A stretch of DNA of 64,000 nucleotides. Origin: Chryseobacterium viscerum. GTDB taxonomy: Bacteria > Bacteroidota > Bacteroidia > Flavobacteriales > Weeksellaceae. Every line of letters starts with the position of its first letter. Position 1 is the first letter of the stretch. Below are positions 1 through 7,966 of the stretch, piece by piece. A program made the position numbers and the translations under genes. The DNA lies in contig NZ_PPEG02000002.1 of NCBI RefSeq assembly GCF_002899945.2, forward strand, positions 372,001 to 436,000, read 5' to 3'. Under the pieces are notes generated by a model. It had not been told where the DNA came from. It searched no databases and saw nothing but the letters and a program-made list of their open reading frames with translations.

Positions 1-456
1 ATCTGCCAATTTGAAGGGTATATTCACAAAGGATGTGTGAGAATGTATTGTTTGGATGATGACGGTACAGAAGTTACTTTACTGTTTGCCATTGAAGATT
101 GGTGGATCAGTGATATTGCATCATTTCAGGAACAGAAACCCTCTAAAGTTTATATTGAAACCCTGGAAGATTCGGAGATCTATATGCTGAATCCCACAAC
201 AAAAGAGAAATTACTGCAGGAAATCCCTAAATTCGAAAGAGTTTTCAGAATGCTGGTACAGAGGAATTTGGCAACACTACAGAGCCGACTGGTCAATACC
301 ATTTCCAAAACCGCCTCAGACAGATATCTTGAATTCATCAAAGTATATCCTTCAATCCCGCAAAGGGTAGCACAGTACTACATTGCCTCCTATCTTGGTG
401 TTTCAAAAGAATTTGTAAGTACTATCAGAAAGCGTCTTGCTTCAAAAGAAAAGTAG
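1..456 (+). CDS. Crp/Fnr family transcriptional regulator, 5' end cut off by the window edge
   Basis: The frame is already open at base 1 and runs into the ATG at 37, so that ATG is internal and the true start lies outside the window. 151 residues are visible. The first part is the end of a cyclic-nucleotide-binding-type beta-roll (DGTEVTLLFAIEDWWISD), followed by a long dimerisation helix and a C-terminal helix-turn-helix (YYIASYLGVSKEFVSTIRKR). Family members are cytoplasmic dimeric transcription factors of about 190-200 residues. The effector cannot be told; no cysteine cluster for an iron-sulfur centre is visible. The last 42 codons and the downstream DNA are duplicated at 954-1293. It lies upstream of the exported hydrolase cluster, but the roughly 1 kb gap makes regulation of that cluster only a guess. 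Confidence 0.85.
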   Translation: MCQFEGYIHKGCVRMYCLDDDGTEVTLLFAIEDWWISDIASFQEQKPSKVYIETLEDSEIYMLNPTTKEKLLQEIPKFERVFRMLVQRNLATLQSRLVNTISKTASDRYLEFIKVYPSIPQRVAQYYIASYLGVSKEFVSTIRKRLASKEK

Positions 457-693
457 AACTTCATTATATACAGGTTGTAAGAAATGACCTAAGAAAATGG
501 AGCGTTAAAAAAATGAACTCTGTGAACGTTAAGAAAACTCTTATGTCTGAGTGCGGACGAAATGGTGATAATCAATATACATTGTTACTGCACGAGTTTA
601 GAGTTTTTAGAGAATAGATTTCATTTTTAGCGGAGGTTTCTTAAATCTTGAACTTTTGGTTCATTTTGCTTCAAGGCAAAAGAACAAAAAAAT
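328..693 (+). repeat. Direct repeat, copy 1 (3' end of the Crp/Fnr gene plus downstream DNA)
   Basis: This segment recurs in the same orientation at 954-1293 with scattered substitutions, a 1-base deletion in the coding part and a 24-base length difference (the ATGAACTCTGTGAACGTT part of copy 1 is missing from copy 2). Weaker similarity (GCAGATAA versus GTAGATAA) continues to about 730/1330. Copy 1 is the functional one because the regulator frame is intact. Confidence 0.85.
646..692 (+). repeat. Hairpin repeat TTTTGC-TTCAAG-GCAAAA, copy 1
   Basis: The sequence CTTGAACTTTTGGTTC is followed by a small stem-loop (TTTTGC/GCAAAA) and AGAACAAA. A second copy sits at 1246-1292 inside the direct duplication. 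A third, independent copy is at 60195-60236, where the stem is kept by a G-T wobble. It is an intergenic dispersed repeat of unknown role. Confidence 0.7.
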
Positions 694-767
694 AATGACT
701 ATAATTCTCGAAAATTTTGCAGATAACGCAGATTCGACACATATGTAGATTCATTCGAAATTATGAT

Positions 768-834
768 AACCCCGTCAAAAATTCTTTGAATTTTCGCCAC
801 TCCTACGGAATAGGGGGATTTTTACGTTTTCAGT
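768..834 (-). repeat. Double-hairpin dispersed repeat, diverged copy (reverse orientation)
   Basis: This is the reverse complement of the 71-base repeat found at 5009-5079 and 10697-10767. The CCCCGTCAAAAATTCTTTG and TTTTCGCCAC parts are conserved. The CCCCTCC/GGAGGGG hairpin is degraded here, so this looks like an older copy. Confidence 0.75.
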
Positions 835-885
835 TGTGGTATTTGTGAATAGGGTAAATATTGTGAAAATATGAAAAGTATAAGG

Positions 886-954
886 CTAGATTCCAACGGA
901 ATGACAAATACAATGTTTAGCTTATCCGTACACCTTGTCATTCCATAGAGATCC
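886..954. repeat. Palindromic repeat of the ATTCCGTAGGAAT type, copy 1 (diverged)
   Basis: The arms CTAGATTCCAACGGAATGACA and TTGTCATTCCATAGAGATC face each other across about 30 bases. Related elements are at 20245-20314 (perfect 18-base arms) and 23834-23908. The right arm directly abuts the second copy of the Crp duplication at 954, suggesting that the repeat was at the breakpoint. Confidence 0.75.
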
Positions 955-1081
955 TTGAATTCATCAAAGTATATCCTTCAATCCCACAAGTGTAGCACAG
1001 TACTATATTGCTTCCTATCTCGGTGTTTCAAAAGAATTTGTAAGTACCATTAGAAAGCGCCTTGCTTCAAAAGAAAAGTAA
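954..1081 (+). pseudogene. Fragment of the Crp/Fnr gene (last ~42 codons, frameshifted)
   Basis: This copies bases 328-456 with a 1-base deletion after ATCCCACAA, which breaks the frame. It starts in mid-gene and has no start codon of its own. Several changes are at third codon positions (TACATT to TATATT, GCCTCC to GCTTCC, CGTCTT to CGCCTT). That suggests the copy arose from a related or older version of the gene, or that the source gene has since diverged under selection. Confidence 0.8.
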
Positions 1082-1293
1082 AACTTCATTATATACAGGT
1101 TGTAAGAAATGACCTAAGAAAATGGAACGTTAAGAAAACTCTTATGTCTCAGTGCGGACGAAATGGTGATCATCAATATACATTGTTACCGCACGAGTTT
1201 AGAGTTTTTAGAGAACAGATTTCATTTTTAGCGGAAGTTTCTAAGTCTTGAATTTTTGGTTCATTTTGCTTCAAGGCAAAAGAACAAAAAAAT
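954..1293 (+). repeat. Direct repeat, copy 2
   Basis: Second copy of 328-693, offset by 626 bases at the left end and about 600 at the right end. It includes the Crp fragment, the spacer and another copy of the CTTGAA(C/T)TTTTGGTTC hairpin (1246-1292). Between the two copies lie the double-hairpin and palindromic repeats. Confidence 0.85.
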
Positions 1294-1331
1294 ATAATCA
1301 TCGATAATCTCACAGGTTTTGTAGATAAAAT

Positions 1332-1388
1332 CCTTGCGCCTTAATAAGCATTATAATACACATATTGCGCCTTTGCGTTTCCCAAAAA
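1332..1388 (+). repeat. Dispersed TTGCGCCTT...GCGCCTTTGCGTT repeat
   Basis: TTGCGCCTTA followed about 35 bases later by GCGCCTTTGCGTT is also found at 7081-7131. A related GCGTTTAAATAA arm occurs in the inverted repeat at 8030-8214. Non-coding, function unknown. Confidence 0.6.
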
Positions 1389-1409
1389 AACAATCCAATC
1401 TAATCACAC

Positions 1410-1442
1410 TGCCGAATACAAAAGTATCCGGCATTTTTTTTT
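1410..1442 (+). terminator. Rho-independent terminator
   Basis: TGCCGAATAC-AAAA-GTATCCGGCA forms a 10-base-pair stem with one mismatch, followed by a run of nine T. It would stop transcription coming from the Crp/Fnr region before the pirin gene. Confidence 0.8.
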
Positions 1443-1494
1443 GCTGCAAAGTCATTTATTAAACTAGTTAAATGTGCAGGGTTTCTGGTCTCTC

Positions 1495-1502
1495 TAAATT
1501 TG
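1495..1502 (+). promoter_or_regulatory. Candidate -7 box (TAAATTTG) for the exported hydrolase cluster
   Basis: TAAATTTG matches the Bacteroidota -7 consensus TAnnTTTG and lies 32 bases before the pirin ATG. No clear TTG is seen at the -33 position, so a helper factor or a different start may be involved. Confidence 0.4.
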
Positions 1503-1534
1503 TCCTATCAAACAAGAACAAATAACAATCTGAT

Positions 1535-2410
1535 ATGGACAGAAAAGATTTTTTAAAGAAAGGATTATTGGGAACAGGAATGTTTGTAGCATCAGCTTCT
1601 TTGGCCAGTGCTATGAAAAATGACATCGATGAGATCGAACCACTAGAACCGATCGGATACAATCATCTTCCCAATACAGAATCAAAAATAAAAGAAAACT
1701 CTGTGATTCACAGGGCAGATTCAAGAGGGAAAGCAGACCATGGATGGCTGTTGAGCCAGCATACTTTCAGTTTTGCCAATTATTATAATCCTGAAAGAAT
1801 GCACTTTGGAGTTTTAAGAGTTCTGAATGATGACAAAGTAGAATCTGGAAGAGGTTTCGGAACACATCCTCACGATAATATGGAAATCATCAGTATTCCT
1901 TTGGAAGGTGACCTTGAGCATAAGGACAACATGGGAAATACAGCAGTGATCAGAAGCGGAGATATTCAGGTCATGAGTGCAGGAACCGGAATCATGCACA
2001 GCGAATTTAATAAAAACAGTGATAAGCTTGTAAAATTCCTTCAAATCTGGATTTATCCGAAAAAAAGAAATGTTACGCCGAGATATGATCAGATCACTTT
2101 AGACAAAACAAAAGGTCACAATCAGTTTCAGCAGATTCTATCTCCCAATGCAGATGACGAAGGAGTATGGATCCATCAGGATGCGTGGTTTCATCTGGGA
2201 ACTTTTGATCAGAATACAGAAACACTTTATCTGGTCAGAAAAAAAGGAAATGGAATTTATGCTTTTATCCTTAAAGGAAGCGCAGAAATAGGCGGTGAGA
2301 CCATTGAAGAACGTGATGGATTCGGAGTCTGGGATATTCAGGAGATTACTATCAAAGCACTTAAAGAAGGTACAGAAATCCTTTTGATGGAAGTACCCAT
2401 GACATTATAA
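1535..2410 (+). CDS. Exported pirin family protein
   Basis: 291 residues. The N-terminus MDRKDFLKKGLLGTGMFVAS resembles a twin-arginine signal with an RK pair in place of RR, ending near ASA at residue 26, so a folded metalloprotein may be exported. The bicupin core is pirin-like (HRADSRGKADHGWLLSQHTF, then GTHPHDNMEI and GIMHSEF). The usual metal ligands His111, His113, His155 and Glu157 are all present, as in pirins with quercetin-dioxygenase-type activity. The substrate is unknown. It begins a run of same-strand genes; the next start is 45 bases downstream. Exported pirins are less usual than cytoplasmic ones. Confidence 0.9.
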   Translation: MDRKDFLKKGLLGTGMFVASASLASAMKNDIDEIEPLEPIGYNHLPNTESKIKENSVIHRADSRGKADHGWLLSQHTFSFANYYNPERMHFGVLRVLNDDKVESGRGFGTHPHDNMEIISIPLEGDLEHKDNMGNTAVIRSGDIQVMSAGTGIMHSEFNKNSDKLVKFLQIWIYPKKRNVTPRYDQITLDKTKGHNQFQQILSPNADDEGVWIHQDAWFHLGTFDQNTETLYLVRKKGNGIYAFILKGSAEIGGETIEERDGFGVWDIQEITIKALKEGTEILLMEVPMTL

Positions 2411-2455
2411 ATAAAAAATTCAACAAAAATAACAACCCTTAAATTTTTAAATAGT

Positions 2456-3145
2456 ATGAAAAAATTAATCCTATCATTTGCAGTTGGTCTATTATCATTA
2501 ACAGCAACCGCTCAAAACCCTGGTAAATCATTATTAAATCCTACCAATCATGCCGTAGTACTTATAGACCATGAAGGACAAATGGCTTTCGCAACAAAAA
2601 GCATCAGCATGGAAGAATTAAGAAATAATGTAGCACTGGTAGCAGGTGGATCAAAGATATTTAATGTTCCTACAGTGGTAACAACAGTGGCAGAAAAGTC
2701 ATTCAGCGGACCTGTTTTCCCGGAAATTTCAGAAGTATATCCTGAAGCAACAAGCGGATATGTAGACAGAACTACCATGAATACATGGGAAGATGTTAAT
2801 GCCCACAAAGCGATTACAGGAAAAAATAAAAAGAAATTGGTTTTTGCAGGATTATGGACGAGTGTATGTATTGTAGGCCCTGTATTATCAGCTATTGATG
2901 AAGGTTATGATGTATATGTAGTAACAGATGCTTCAGGTGATATTTCTAAAGAAGCTCACGATCAGTCGATCACGCGTATGGTTCAGGCGGGGGCACATCC
3001 CATCACTTCTGTTCAGTATGTATTGGAATTGCAGAGAGACTGGGCAAGAAAAGAAACGTATAAACCCGTTAATGATCTGATGAAAAAACATGGTGGTGCT
3101 TACGGTATTGGAATTCAGTATGCTCAGGAAATGTTGAAACATTAA
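2456..3145 (+). CDS. Exported isochorismatase-like cysteine hydrolase
   Basis: 229 residues with a signal peptide (MKKLILSFAVGLLSLTATAQ). The fold is the isochorismatase-like alpha/beta hydrolase: Asp38 in VLIDHEGQM, Lys81 as the likely second catalytic residue, and Cys138 in GLWTSVCIVG as nucleophile. DHEGQM and the TSVC block place it nearest to the YcaC-type subgroup, whose natural substrates are mostly unknown. It lies between the pirin and amidohydrolase genes on the same strand, suggesting a shared periplasmic pathway acting on a small amide or ester. The exact reaction cannot be given. Confidence 0.88.
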   Translation: MKKLILSFAVGLLSLTATAQNPGKSLLNPTNHAVVLIDHEGQMAFATKSISMEELRNNVALVAGGSKIFNVPTVVTTVAEKSFSGPVFPEISEVYPEATSGYVDRTTMNTWEDVNAHKAITGKNKKKLVFAGLWTSVCIVGPVLSAIDEGYDVYVVTDASGDISKEAHDQSITRMVQAGAHPITSVQYVLELQRDWARKETYKPVNDLMKKHGGAYGIGIQYAQEMLKH

Positions 3146-3152
3146 TGGTGCT

Positions 3153-3181
3153 GTTTCGGCAGGCTGAAAGCCTGCCGAAAC
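3153..3181 (+). other. Perfect 13-bp hairpin between two genes of the cluster
   Basis: GTTTCGGCAGGCT-GAA-AGCCTGCCGAAAC has no following T-run, so it is unlikely to be a strong terminator. It may protect the upstream mRNA or act as an attenuator between the isochorismatase-like and amidohydrolase genes. Confidence 0.75.
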
Positions 3182-3204
3182 CTTCCAACTAAAAATAGAA
3201 AATA

Positions 3205-4977
3205 ATGAAACTACTGAATATACTTACACTTTCCGCAGTTTTGGGTGCAGGAATCCTGCATGCTCAGAAAGCAGACATGATCATCACCAACGGGAAAATT
3301 ACCACAATGGATGATAAAAATCCCGAAGTACAGGCTGTTGCCATAAAAGACCACAAAATCTTACAGGTAGGAACCAATGCCCAGATTTTAAAATTAAAAA
3401 ACGGCAATACAAAAGTCATTGATGCCAAAGGAAACAGAGTGATCCCTGGATTATTTGACAGCCACTTGCACGTGATTCGCGGAGGCAGATTCTATAATAC
3501 GGAACTTCGCTGGGATGGAGTGAAATCTTTGAAAAGAGCATTGGAAATGCTCAGAGAACAAGCTCAGAGAACTCCCAAAGGACAATGGGTAAGAGTGATC
3601 GGAGGCTGGAATGAATATCAGTTTGAAGAAAAACGACTTCCCACACTGGCTGAAATTAATGAAGCTACAGGAAATGTACCCACGTTCATCATGTACCTTT
3701 ATGGAAAAGCCTGGCTAAACAAAGCCGGATTAAAAGAACTGAACATCAATGGAGATACTCCCAATCCATCACAAGGATTAATCGAAAAAGACAATAACGG
3801 AGATCCTACGGGATTACTGGTGGCAGAACCCAATGCATTTATTCTTTATTCAACATTAGCGAAACTGCCGGAGTTGAAAGAAGAGGAAAAAGTGAATTCT
3901 ACCCTCCAGTACATGACAGAACTGAACAGATTAGGGGTGACTGCAGTAATGGATGCAGGAGGTGGATTTCAGAATTTTCCGGATGACTATGGAACAACGG
4001 ATAAGCTGAATAAACAAGGAAAAATTACTGTTCGCTTACCTTACTATTTATTTGCCCAGAAGAAAGGTTCCGAACTTGCAGATTATACCAAATGGATTGG
4101 AATGGTAGAGATTGACGACCATGGTCACAATGATTTTAATGAAATCGATTATCATGTCAACGGCGGAGGCGAAAACCTCGTATCAGACGGTGCCGATTTT
4201 GAAAACTTTCTTTTCCCAAGACCAGAACTTCCGGCTACTATGGAAAAAAATATGAAAGAAGTAGTAAGCATTCTGGTGAAAAATAAATGGCCTTTCAGAA
4301 TTCATGCGACTTACAATGAAAGTATCACCAGGTTTTTAAATGTCATTGAAGAAGTCAACAAAGAAACTCCTTTGAACGGGTTGGTCTGGTTTATTGATCA
4401 CGCAGAAACCGTTACCGAAGATAATATGAAAAGAATTAAAGCTTTGGGTGGAGGAATTGCAGTACAGCACAGAATGGCTTATCAGGGAGAAAGTTTCATC
4501 CACAGATATGGCAAAAAACCTGCTTTAACTTCGCCTCCGGTGAAAAAAATGTTGGAGATGGGAATTCCTGTAGGATTGGGAACAGACGGAACAAGAGTCG
4601 CAAGCTATAATCCATGGGTGGCTTTATATTGGATCACAACAGGAAAAACAATAGGAGGAACTCAGGTGATGGGTAAAGAAAATACACTGGATAGAAAAAC
4701 AGCATTATCACTTTCTACCTATGGAGGATATGAACTCATCAAAGACTATCAGAAAGGGAAAATACAAAAAGGATACTTTGCAGACCTTACCATTTTGGAT
4801 AAAGATTATTTCACAGTCAATGATGAAGAAATCAAAAACATCACTTCAAAACTGACTATCGTAGACGGTAAAGTAGTGTGCGGAGACGAAACCTACAAAA
4901 CCGCTGCTCCACAACCGCTTCCTGTTATCCCAGACTGGTCACCGGTAAAATACTATGGAGGTTACCAAACAAAATAA
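3205..4977 (+). CDS. Exported amidohydrolase (YtcJ-like, amidohydrolase family 3)
   Basis: 590 residues with a signal peptide ending at HAQ (residues 1-21). Typical opening ADMIITNGKITTMDD, then IPGLFDSHLHV with metal ligands His87 and His89. Further motifs are RIHATYNES, WFIDHAET and GLGTDGTRV, giving the remaining metal-binding His and Asp of a TIM-barrel hydrolase. The C-terminus (GKIQKGYFADLTILDKD) rebuilds the small beta-domain. This subfamily hydrolyses C-N bonds in amides or cyclic amides; the substrate is unknown. With the neighbouring cysteine hydrolase and pirin it may form a periplasmic degradation route. A REP-like element separates it from the DoxX gene. Confidence 0.9.
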   Translation: MKLLNILTLSAVLGAGILHAQKADMIITNGKITTMDDKNPEVQAVAIKDHKILQVGTNAQILKLKNGNTKVIDAKGNRVIPGLFDSHLHVIRGGRFYNTELRWDGVKSLKRALEMLREQAQRTPKGQWVRVIGGWNEYQFEEKRLPTLAEINEATGNVPTFIMYLYGKAWLNKAGLKELNINGDTPNPSQGLIEKDNNGDPTGLLVAEPNAFILYSTLAKLPELKEEEKVNSTLQYMTELNRLGVTAVMDAGGGFQNFPDDYGTTDKLNKQGKITVRLPYYLFAQKKGSELADYTKWIGMVEIDDHGHNDFNEIDYHVNGGGENLVSDGADFENFLFPRPELPATMEKNMKEVVSILVKNKWPFRIHATYNESITRFLNVIEEVNKETPLNGLVWFIDHAETVTEDNMKRIKALGGGIAVQHRMAYQGESFIHRYGKKPALTSPPVKKMLEMGIPVGLGTDGTRVASYNPWVALYWITTGKTIGGTQVMGKENTLDRKTALSLSTYGGYELIKDYQKGKIQKGYFADLTILDKDYFTVNDEEIKNITSKLTIVDGKVVCGDETYKTAAPQPLPVIPDWSPVKYYGGYQTK

Positions 4978-5008
4978 TTTTTAACTCACGAAAGCCACAA
5001 ACACTTCA

Positions 5009-5079
5009 ACTGAAGGGGTGAAAATTCCCCTCCTCTGGAGGGGTGGCGAAAATTCAAAGAATTTTTGACGGGGTGGTTT
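5009..5079 (+). repeat. Double-hairpin dispersed repeat (71 bp), intact copy
   Basis: ACTGAAGGGGTGAAAATTC leads into two hairpins: CCCCTCC-TCT-GGAGGGG and AAAATTC-AAA-GAATTTT, ending in GACGGGGTGGTTT. The copy at 10697-10767 has the same length and differs by two bases. A reverse diverged copy is at 768-834. It resembles REP/BIME elements in layout. Confidence 0.9.
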
Positions 5080-5139
5080 GCCCAGCATTAATAGAGTCAC
5101 GACAATCAATTTAATTCATAGCTAAAATTAATTCCAATC

Positions 5140-5571
5140 ATGAAAAAAATAATCCATATCATCACCAATACCAATCCGGGAAGAAAGCTAACCGATGTGG
5201 CACTTTTAGTATTCAGAGTTTTACTTTCTGTAGAACTAATCATAGCTCACGGATTAAAAAAAATAGGAGTAGGGGTTTCAGAAGCAGAACAGGTTCCGAA
5301 CCCGCTGCATCTTCCTGAAGCATTCAACAGTCTTTTTGCTGATGCTGCCAATCTGGTATTTCCGGTATTTGTGATCTTTGGTTTTTTCACAAGAATTGCT
5401 GTATTACCCATTTTGGCGGTGACGCTTACAGGCTATTTTATTCTTCATTGGAATGATGCATTACTGGTGAAAGATACTCCTTTTATGTACAGTTTGTGTT
5501 ACCTTTTTTTACTGTTTATGGGGGCTGGGAGATATTCTGTGGACAATTATTTAACAAAGAAATCATCATGA
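5140..5571 (+). CDS. DoxX family membrane protein
   Basis: 143 residues with about four transmembrane helices (LTDVALLVFRVLLSVELIIAHG, LVFPVFVIFGFFTRIAVLP, LPILAVTLTGYFIL, and the C-terminal FMYSLCYLFLLFMGAG). The RVLLSVELIIAHGLKK segment fits the DoxX/SURF4-like family of inner-membrane proteins. Roles proposed for the family include redox or thiol stress and membrane integrity, but they are poorly defined. Its stop codon overlaps the next gene's start (ATGA), so it is translationally coupled to the porin. Confidence 0.85.
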   Translation: MKKIIHIITNTNPGRKLTDVALLVFRVLLSVELIIAHGLKKIGVGVSEAEQVPNPLHLPEAFNSLFADAANLVFPVFVIFGFFTRIAVLPILAVTLTGYFILHWNDALLVKDTPFMYSLCYLFLLFMGAGRYSVDNYLTKKSS

Positions 5572-6935
5572 AAAAACTGATTGCTATTGTACTGTTTCTG
5601 CAGATTTTTATTCCGGCTCAGCTTTCTGCTCAGTTTAAGCTGATGAGGTTTGATGAAGATTATGCTTCCTATAAAGACTCAGCAAAGACTTTCTACAACT
5701 CCATAAAATACATACCGCTTGCAGAAAACAACAACAATTATCTCTCATTGGGAGGAGAAGCAAGACTGGAATTTGTAGATTTTAATAATGAAGATTGGGG
5801 GAGAATGGGAATTGGAAGCAATCCTTTTCTGATTCAAAGATACAATGCACATGCAGATCTACATCTGGGCTCACGGGTAAGAATTTTCGGGCAGGTGAGA
5901 AGTGCCTGGGAAAATGGAAGAAAAAACGGACCCAGACCTATTGACGAAGACCATTTGAATATTCAAAATCTATTCATTGAGGTGGATGTTCTGAAAAATG
6001 AAAAAGAAAAACTGACGATGCGTGCAGGAAGACAGGAGTTGGATTATGGAAGCGGAAGACTGATCTCAGTAAGAGAAGGACCGAATTTGAGACTCTATTT
6101 TGATGGATTGAAATTCATGTATAAAAGAGGAAATTTCAGATCCGATGCCTTTATGATGGCGGCCAGCGAAATTGGTCCCGGGGCATTTGATAATACCTCT
6201 TCAAAATCTATCAATCTTTGGGGAAGCTACAACACATGGATTATTCCTAAAAGCGGAAACCTGGAGCTGTATTATTTGGGTATTCACAGAAAGGATGTGC
6301 GCTTTGAGGACGGACTTTCCGATGAGAACAGGCATACTTTCGGCGGGAGGTTCTGGAAATATGGAGGAGGGTTTATTTACAATTTTGAAGCTGCCTATCA
6401 GTTTGGGAATTTTAATAAAGGAAATATCAGCGCATGGACAGCTTCTGCAGACGTGGGATATATGTTTGAAAATATAAAAGGAAAACCGACCATCAACCTT
6501 AGAAATGATTATATCTCAGGAGACCGCAATAAAGGAGATGGAACATTAGGAACATTCAATCCTCTGTATCCGAAAGGTGGGTATTTTGGATTTAATCCTC
6601 AGATCGGCCCCGTGAATTTAATTGATATTCATCCCTATGCAACCATTGATTTGAGTAAAAAAATAACAGTTCAGGCAGATGTCGTTTTCAACTGGAGATA
6701 TTCAACCCAGGATGGAATTTACAGACCCAGCGGAACGTTAAATCTACCATCTTCAAACTCAAAAAAAAGATATATAGGAACCGCTTTTTTAGGAAGTTTT
6801 AATTATAAGATCAATACATTTTTAACTTTTAATACAGGAATACAATATTTTAATACAGGAGCCTTCATTAACGATGTAATAGACAACCACAAAGACGGAC
6901 TCTTCATCAATTCCAGAATTGTATTTAAATTTTAA
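5568..6935 (+). CDS. Alginate-export-type outer-membrane porin
   Basis: 455 residues. I chose the ATG at 5568 because it overlaps the DoxX stop and opens a clear signal peptide (MKKLIAIVLFLQIFIPAQLSAQ); an upstream in-frame ATG at 5496 would lie inside DoxX. The body is a beta-barrel of the alginate_exp family (YNAHADLHLGSRVRIFGQVRS, MRAGRQELDYGSGRLISVREGPN, WASADVGYMFEN-like repeats) and ends in a phenylalanine, as outer-membrane barrels do. In Bacteroidota such proteins are general substrate channels and do not imply alginate synthesis. It probably lets the substrate or product of the exported hydrolases cross the outer membrane. Confidence 0.85.
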   Translation: MKKLIAIVLFLQIFIPAQLSAQFKLMRFDEDYASYKDSAKTFYNSIKYIPLAENNNNYLSLGGEARLEFVDFNNEDWGRMGIGSNPFLIQRYNAHADLHLGSRVRIFGQVRSAWENGRKNGPRPIDEDHLNIQNLFIEVDVLKNEKEKLTMRAGRQELDYGSGRLISVREGPNLRLYFDGLKFMYKRGNFRSDAFMMAASEIGPGAFDNTSSKSINLWGSYNTWIIPKSGNLELYYLGIHRKDVRFEDGLSDENRHTFGGRFWKYGGGFIYNFEAAYQFGNFNKGNISAWTASADVGYMFENIKGKPTINLRNDYISGDRNKGDGTLGTFNPLYPKGGYFGFNPQIGPVNLIDIHPYATIDLSKKITVQADVVFNWRYSTQDGIYRPSGTLNLPSSNSKKRYIGTAFLGSFNYKINTFLTFNTGIQYFNTGAFINDVIDNHKDGLFINSRIVFKF

Positions 6936-6943
6936 AAGATCAA

Positions 6944-7190
6944 AACCCGCAACCTGCTTCCCGAATCTCGGAACCTCGAATCCCGAATCCCATAACAAAA
7001 TTATCCCACATCAATGCACCTCTCCATCACAGAAACTACCTTTGAAAAAGAAATAGAAAAACTATCCGGAGCGAAGCGACTTGCGCCTTAAAAACGTAAA
7101 CCTAAAAAAACTTAGCGCCTTTGCGTTATCCAACAAACAAAACCCAGACCCCGCAACGAAAATAACCCGCACCCCGCACCCCGTAACAAA
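6944..7190 (+). repeat. C-rich degenerate tracts and a GCGCCTTTGCGTT repeat between genes
   Basis: Bases 6944-6994 and 7141-7188 contain repeated AACCCGC / GAATCCCG / ACCCCGC words. Bases 7081-7131 hold the TTGCGCCTT...GCGCCTTTGCGTT repeat also seen at 1332-1388. A 25-codon frame (7014-7091, MHLSITETTFEKEIEKLSG...) ends inside the repeat and may be the stump of a lost gene. Confidence 0.6.
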
Positions 7191-7208
7191 TAACAAAAAA
7201 TAAACCAC

Positions 7209-7937
7209 ATGAAAAATACACTAAAACAATCATTAGTAATCGCAGCTTTAGCATTATCTACACTCAATTTTGCACAAACCACCACCACAGCTCCTGCAAA
7301 AACAACAGCCATAGGAACTTCCAAAACATGGGGAACCGTAGACGGAATTTCCATGGTAGGATTAGTACAAGGTCCCTCATCAGCAGATACCCAGCTTCAG
7401 GTTGCCTGTGTTTTCGAATATACAGAAGGAGACATCTTCAATGCTCAGGCATTACCAGCCAAGTTGAACGGATTGGTTCATCTGGATGAAGCTTTAAAAG
7501 GAGAATTGACCAACCTTAGAAAAACAGGGCAATTTCAGGGACATTCTTTGGAAACTATTTTAATTACACCACCTGCCGGATCGATGTCTGCAAAGAAATT
7601 ATTACTGATCGGTTTAGGTGACCGAAACAAATTTACCCCTGACCTGATGACTTCTGTAGGAGAAGTAGCAGCCCGTGAAGCCATGAGATTAGGTGTTACC
7701 AATTTTGCCTTTGCCAGTGATCTGAAAGATGCCGGAATAGATTCTCCAACTGCCTTGATAGCAGGAAATGTAGTGAGGGGAATCGTACACGCCAACCGTT
7801 CTGAAAATTACCTGAAAGAACACAAACTATCCACCACAAAAAAATTAGAAAAAGTATATCTTCTGGCTGGTCCTGCTTTCTTTGAAACTGCAGGCGGAGG
7901 AATTGCCGACGCCATTTCAGAAGCAAAAAAGAAATAA
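7209..7937 (+). CDS. Secreted stand-alone M17 leucyl-aminopeptidase N-terminal domain protein
   Basis: 242 residues with a signal peptide ending near NFAQ and a Thr/Ala-rich linker. The rest (SSADTQLQVACVFEYTEG, LVHLDEALKGEL, KKLLLIGLGDRNKF, EVAAREAMRLGVTNFAF) matches the N-terminal macro-like domain of M17 peptidases. It stops where the catalytic domain, with its two-metal centre, should begin. A followed terminator and a clean stop argue that this is the full gene, not a truncation. It cannot be a peptidase as written; ligand binding or scaffolding is possible. It lies last in the exported hydrolase cluster. Confidence 0.8.
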   Translation: MKNTLKQSLVIAALALSTLNFAQTTTTAPAKTTAIGTSKTWGTVDGISMVGLVQGPSSADTQLQVACVFEYTEGDIFNAQALPAKLNGLVHLDEALKGELTNLRKTGQFQGHSLETILITPPAGSMSAKKLLLIGLGDRNKFTPDLMTSVGEVAAREAMRLGVTNFAFASDLKDAGIDSPTALIAGNVVRGIVHANRSENYLKEHKLSTTKKLEKVYLLAGPAFFETAGGGIADAISEAKKK

Positions 7938-7966
7938 TGAACCTAGTTTCATTACATTGTTGATTT

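Noticed and set aside
1468..1662. Minus-strand reading frame opposite the start of the pirin gene
   Set aside because: It overlaps the pirin signal-peptide region and promoter and shows no protein family; a shadow frame.
5496..5567. Upstream start for the alginate-export porin
   Set aside because: It would lie within the DoxX gene and precede, not form, the signal peptide; ATG 5568 with the ATGA overlap fits better.
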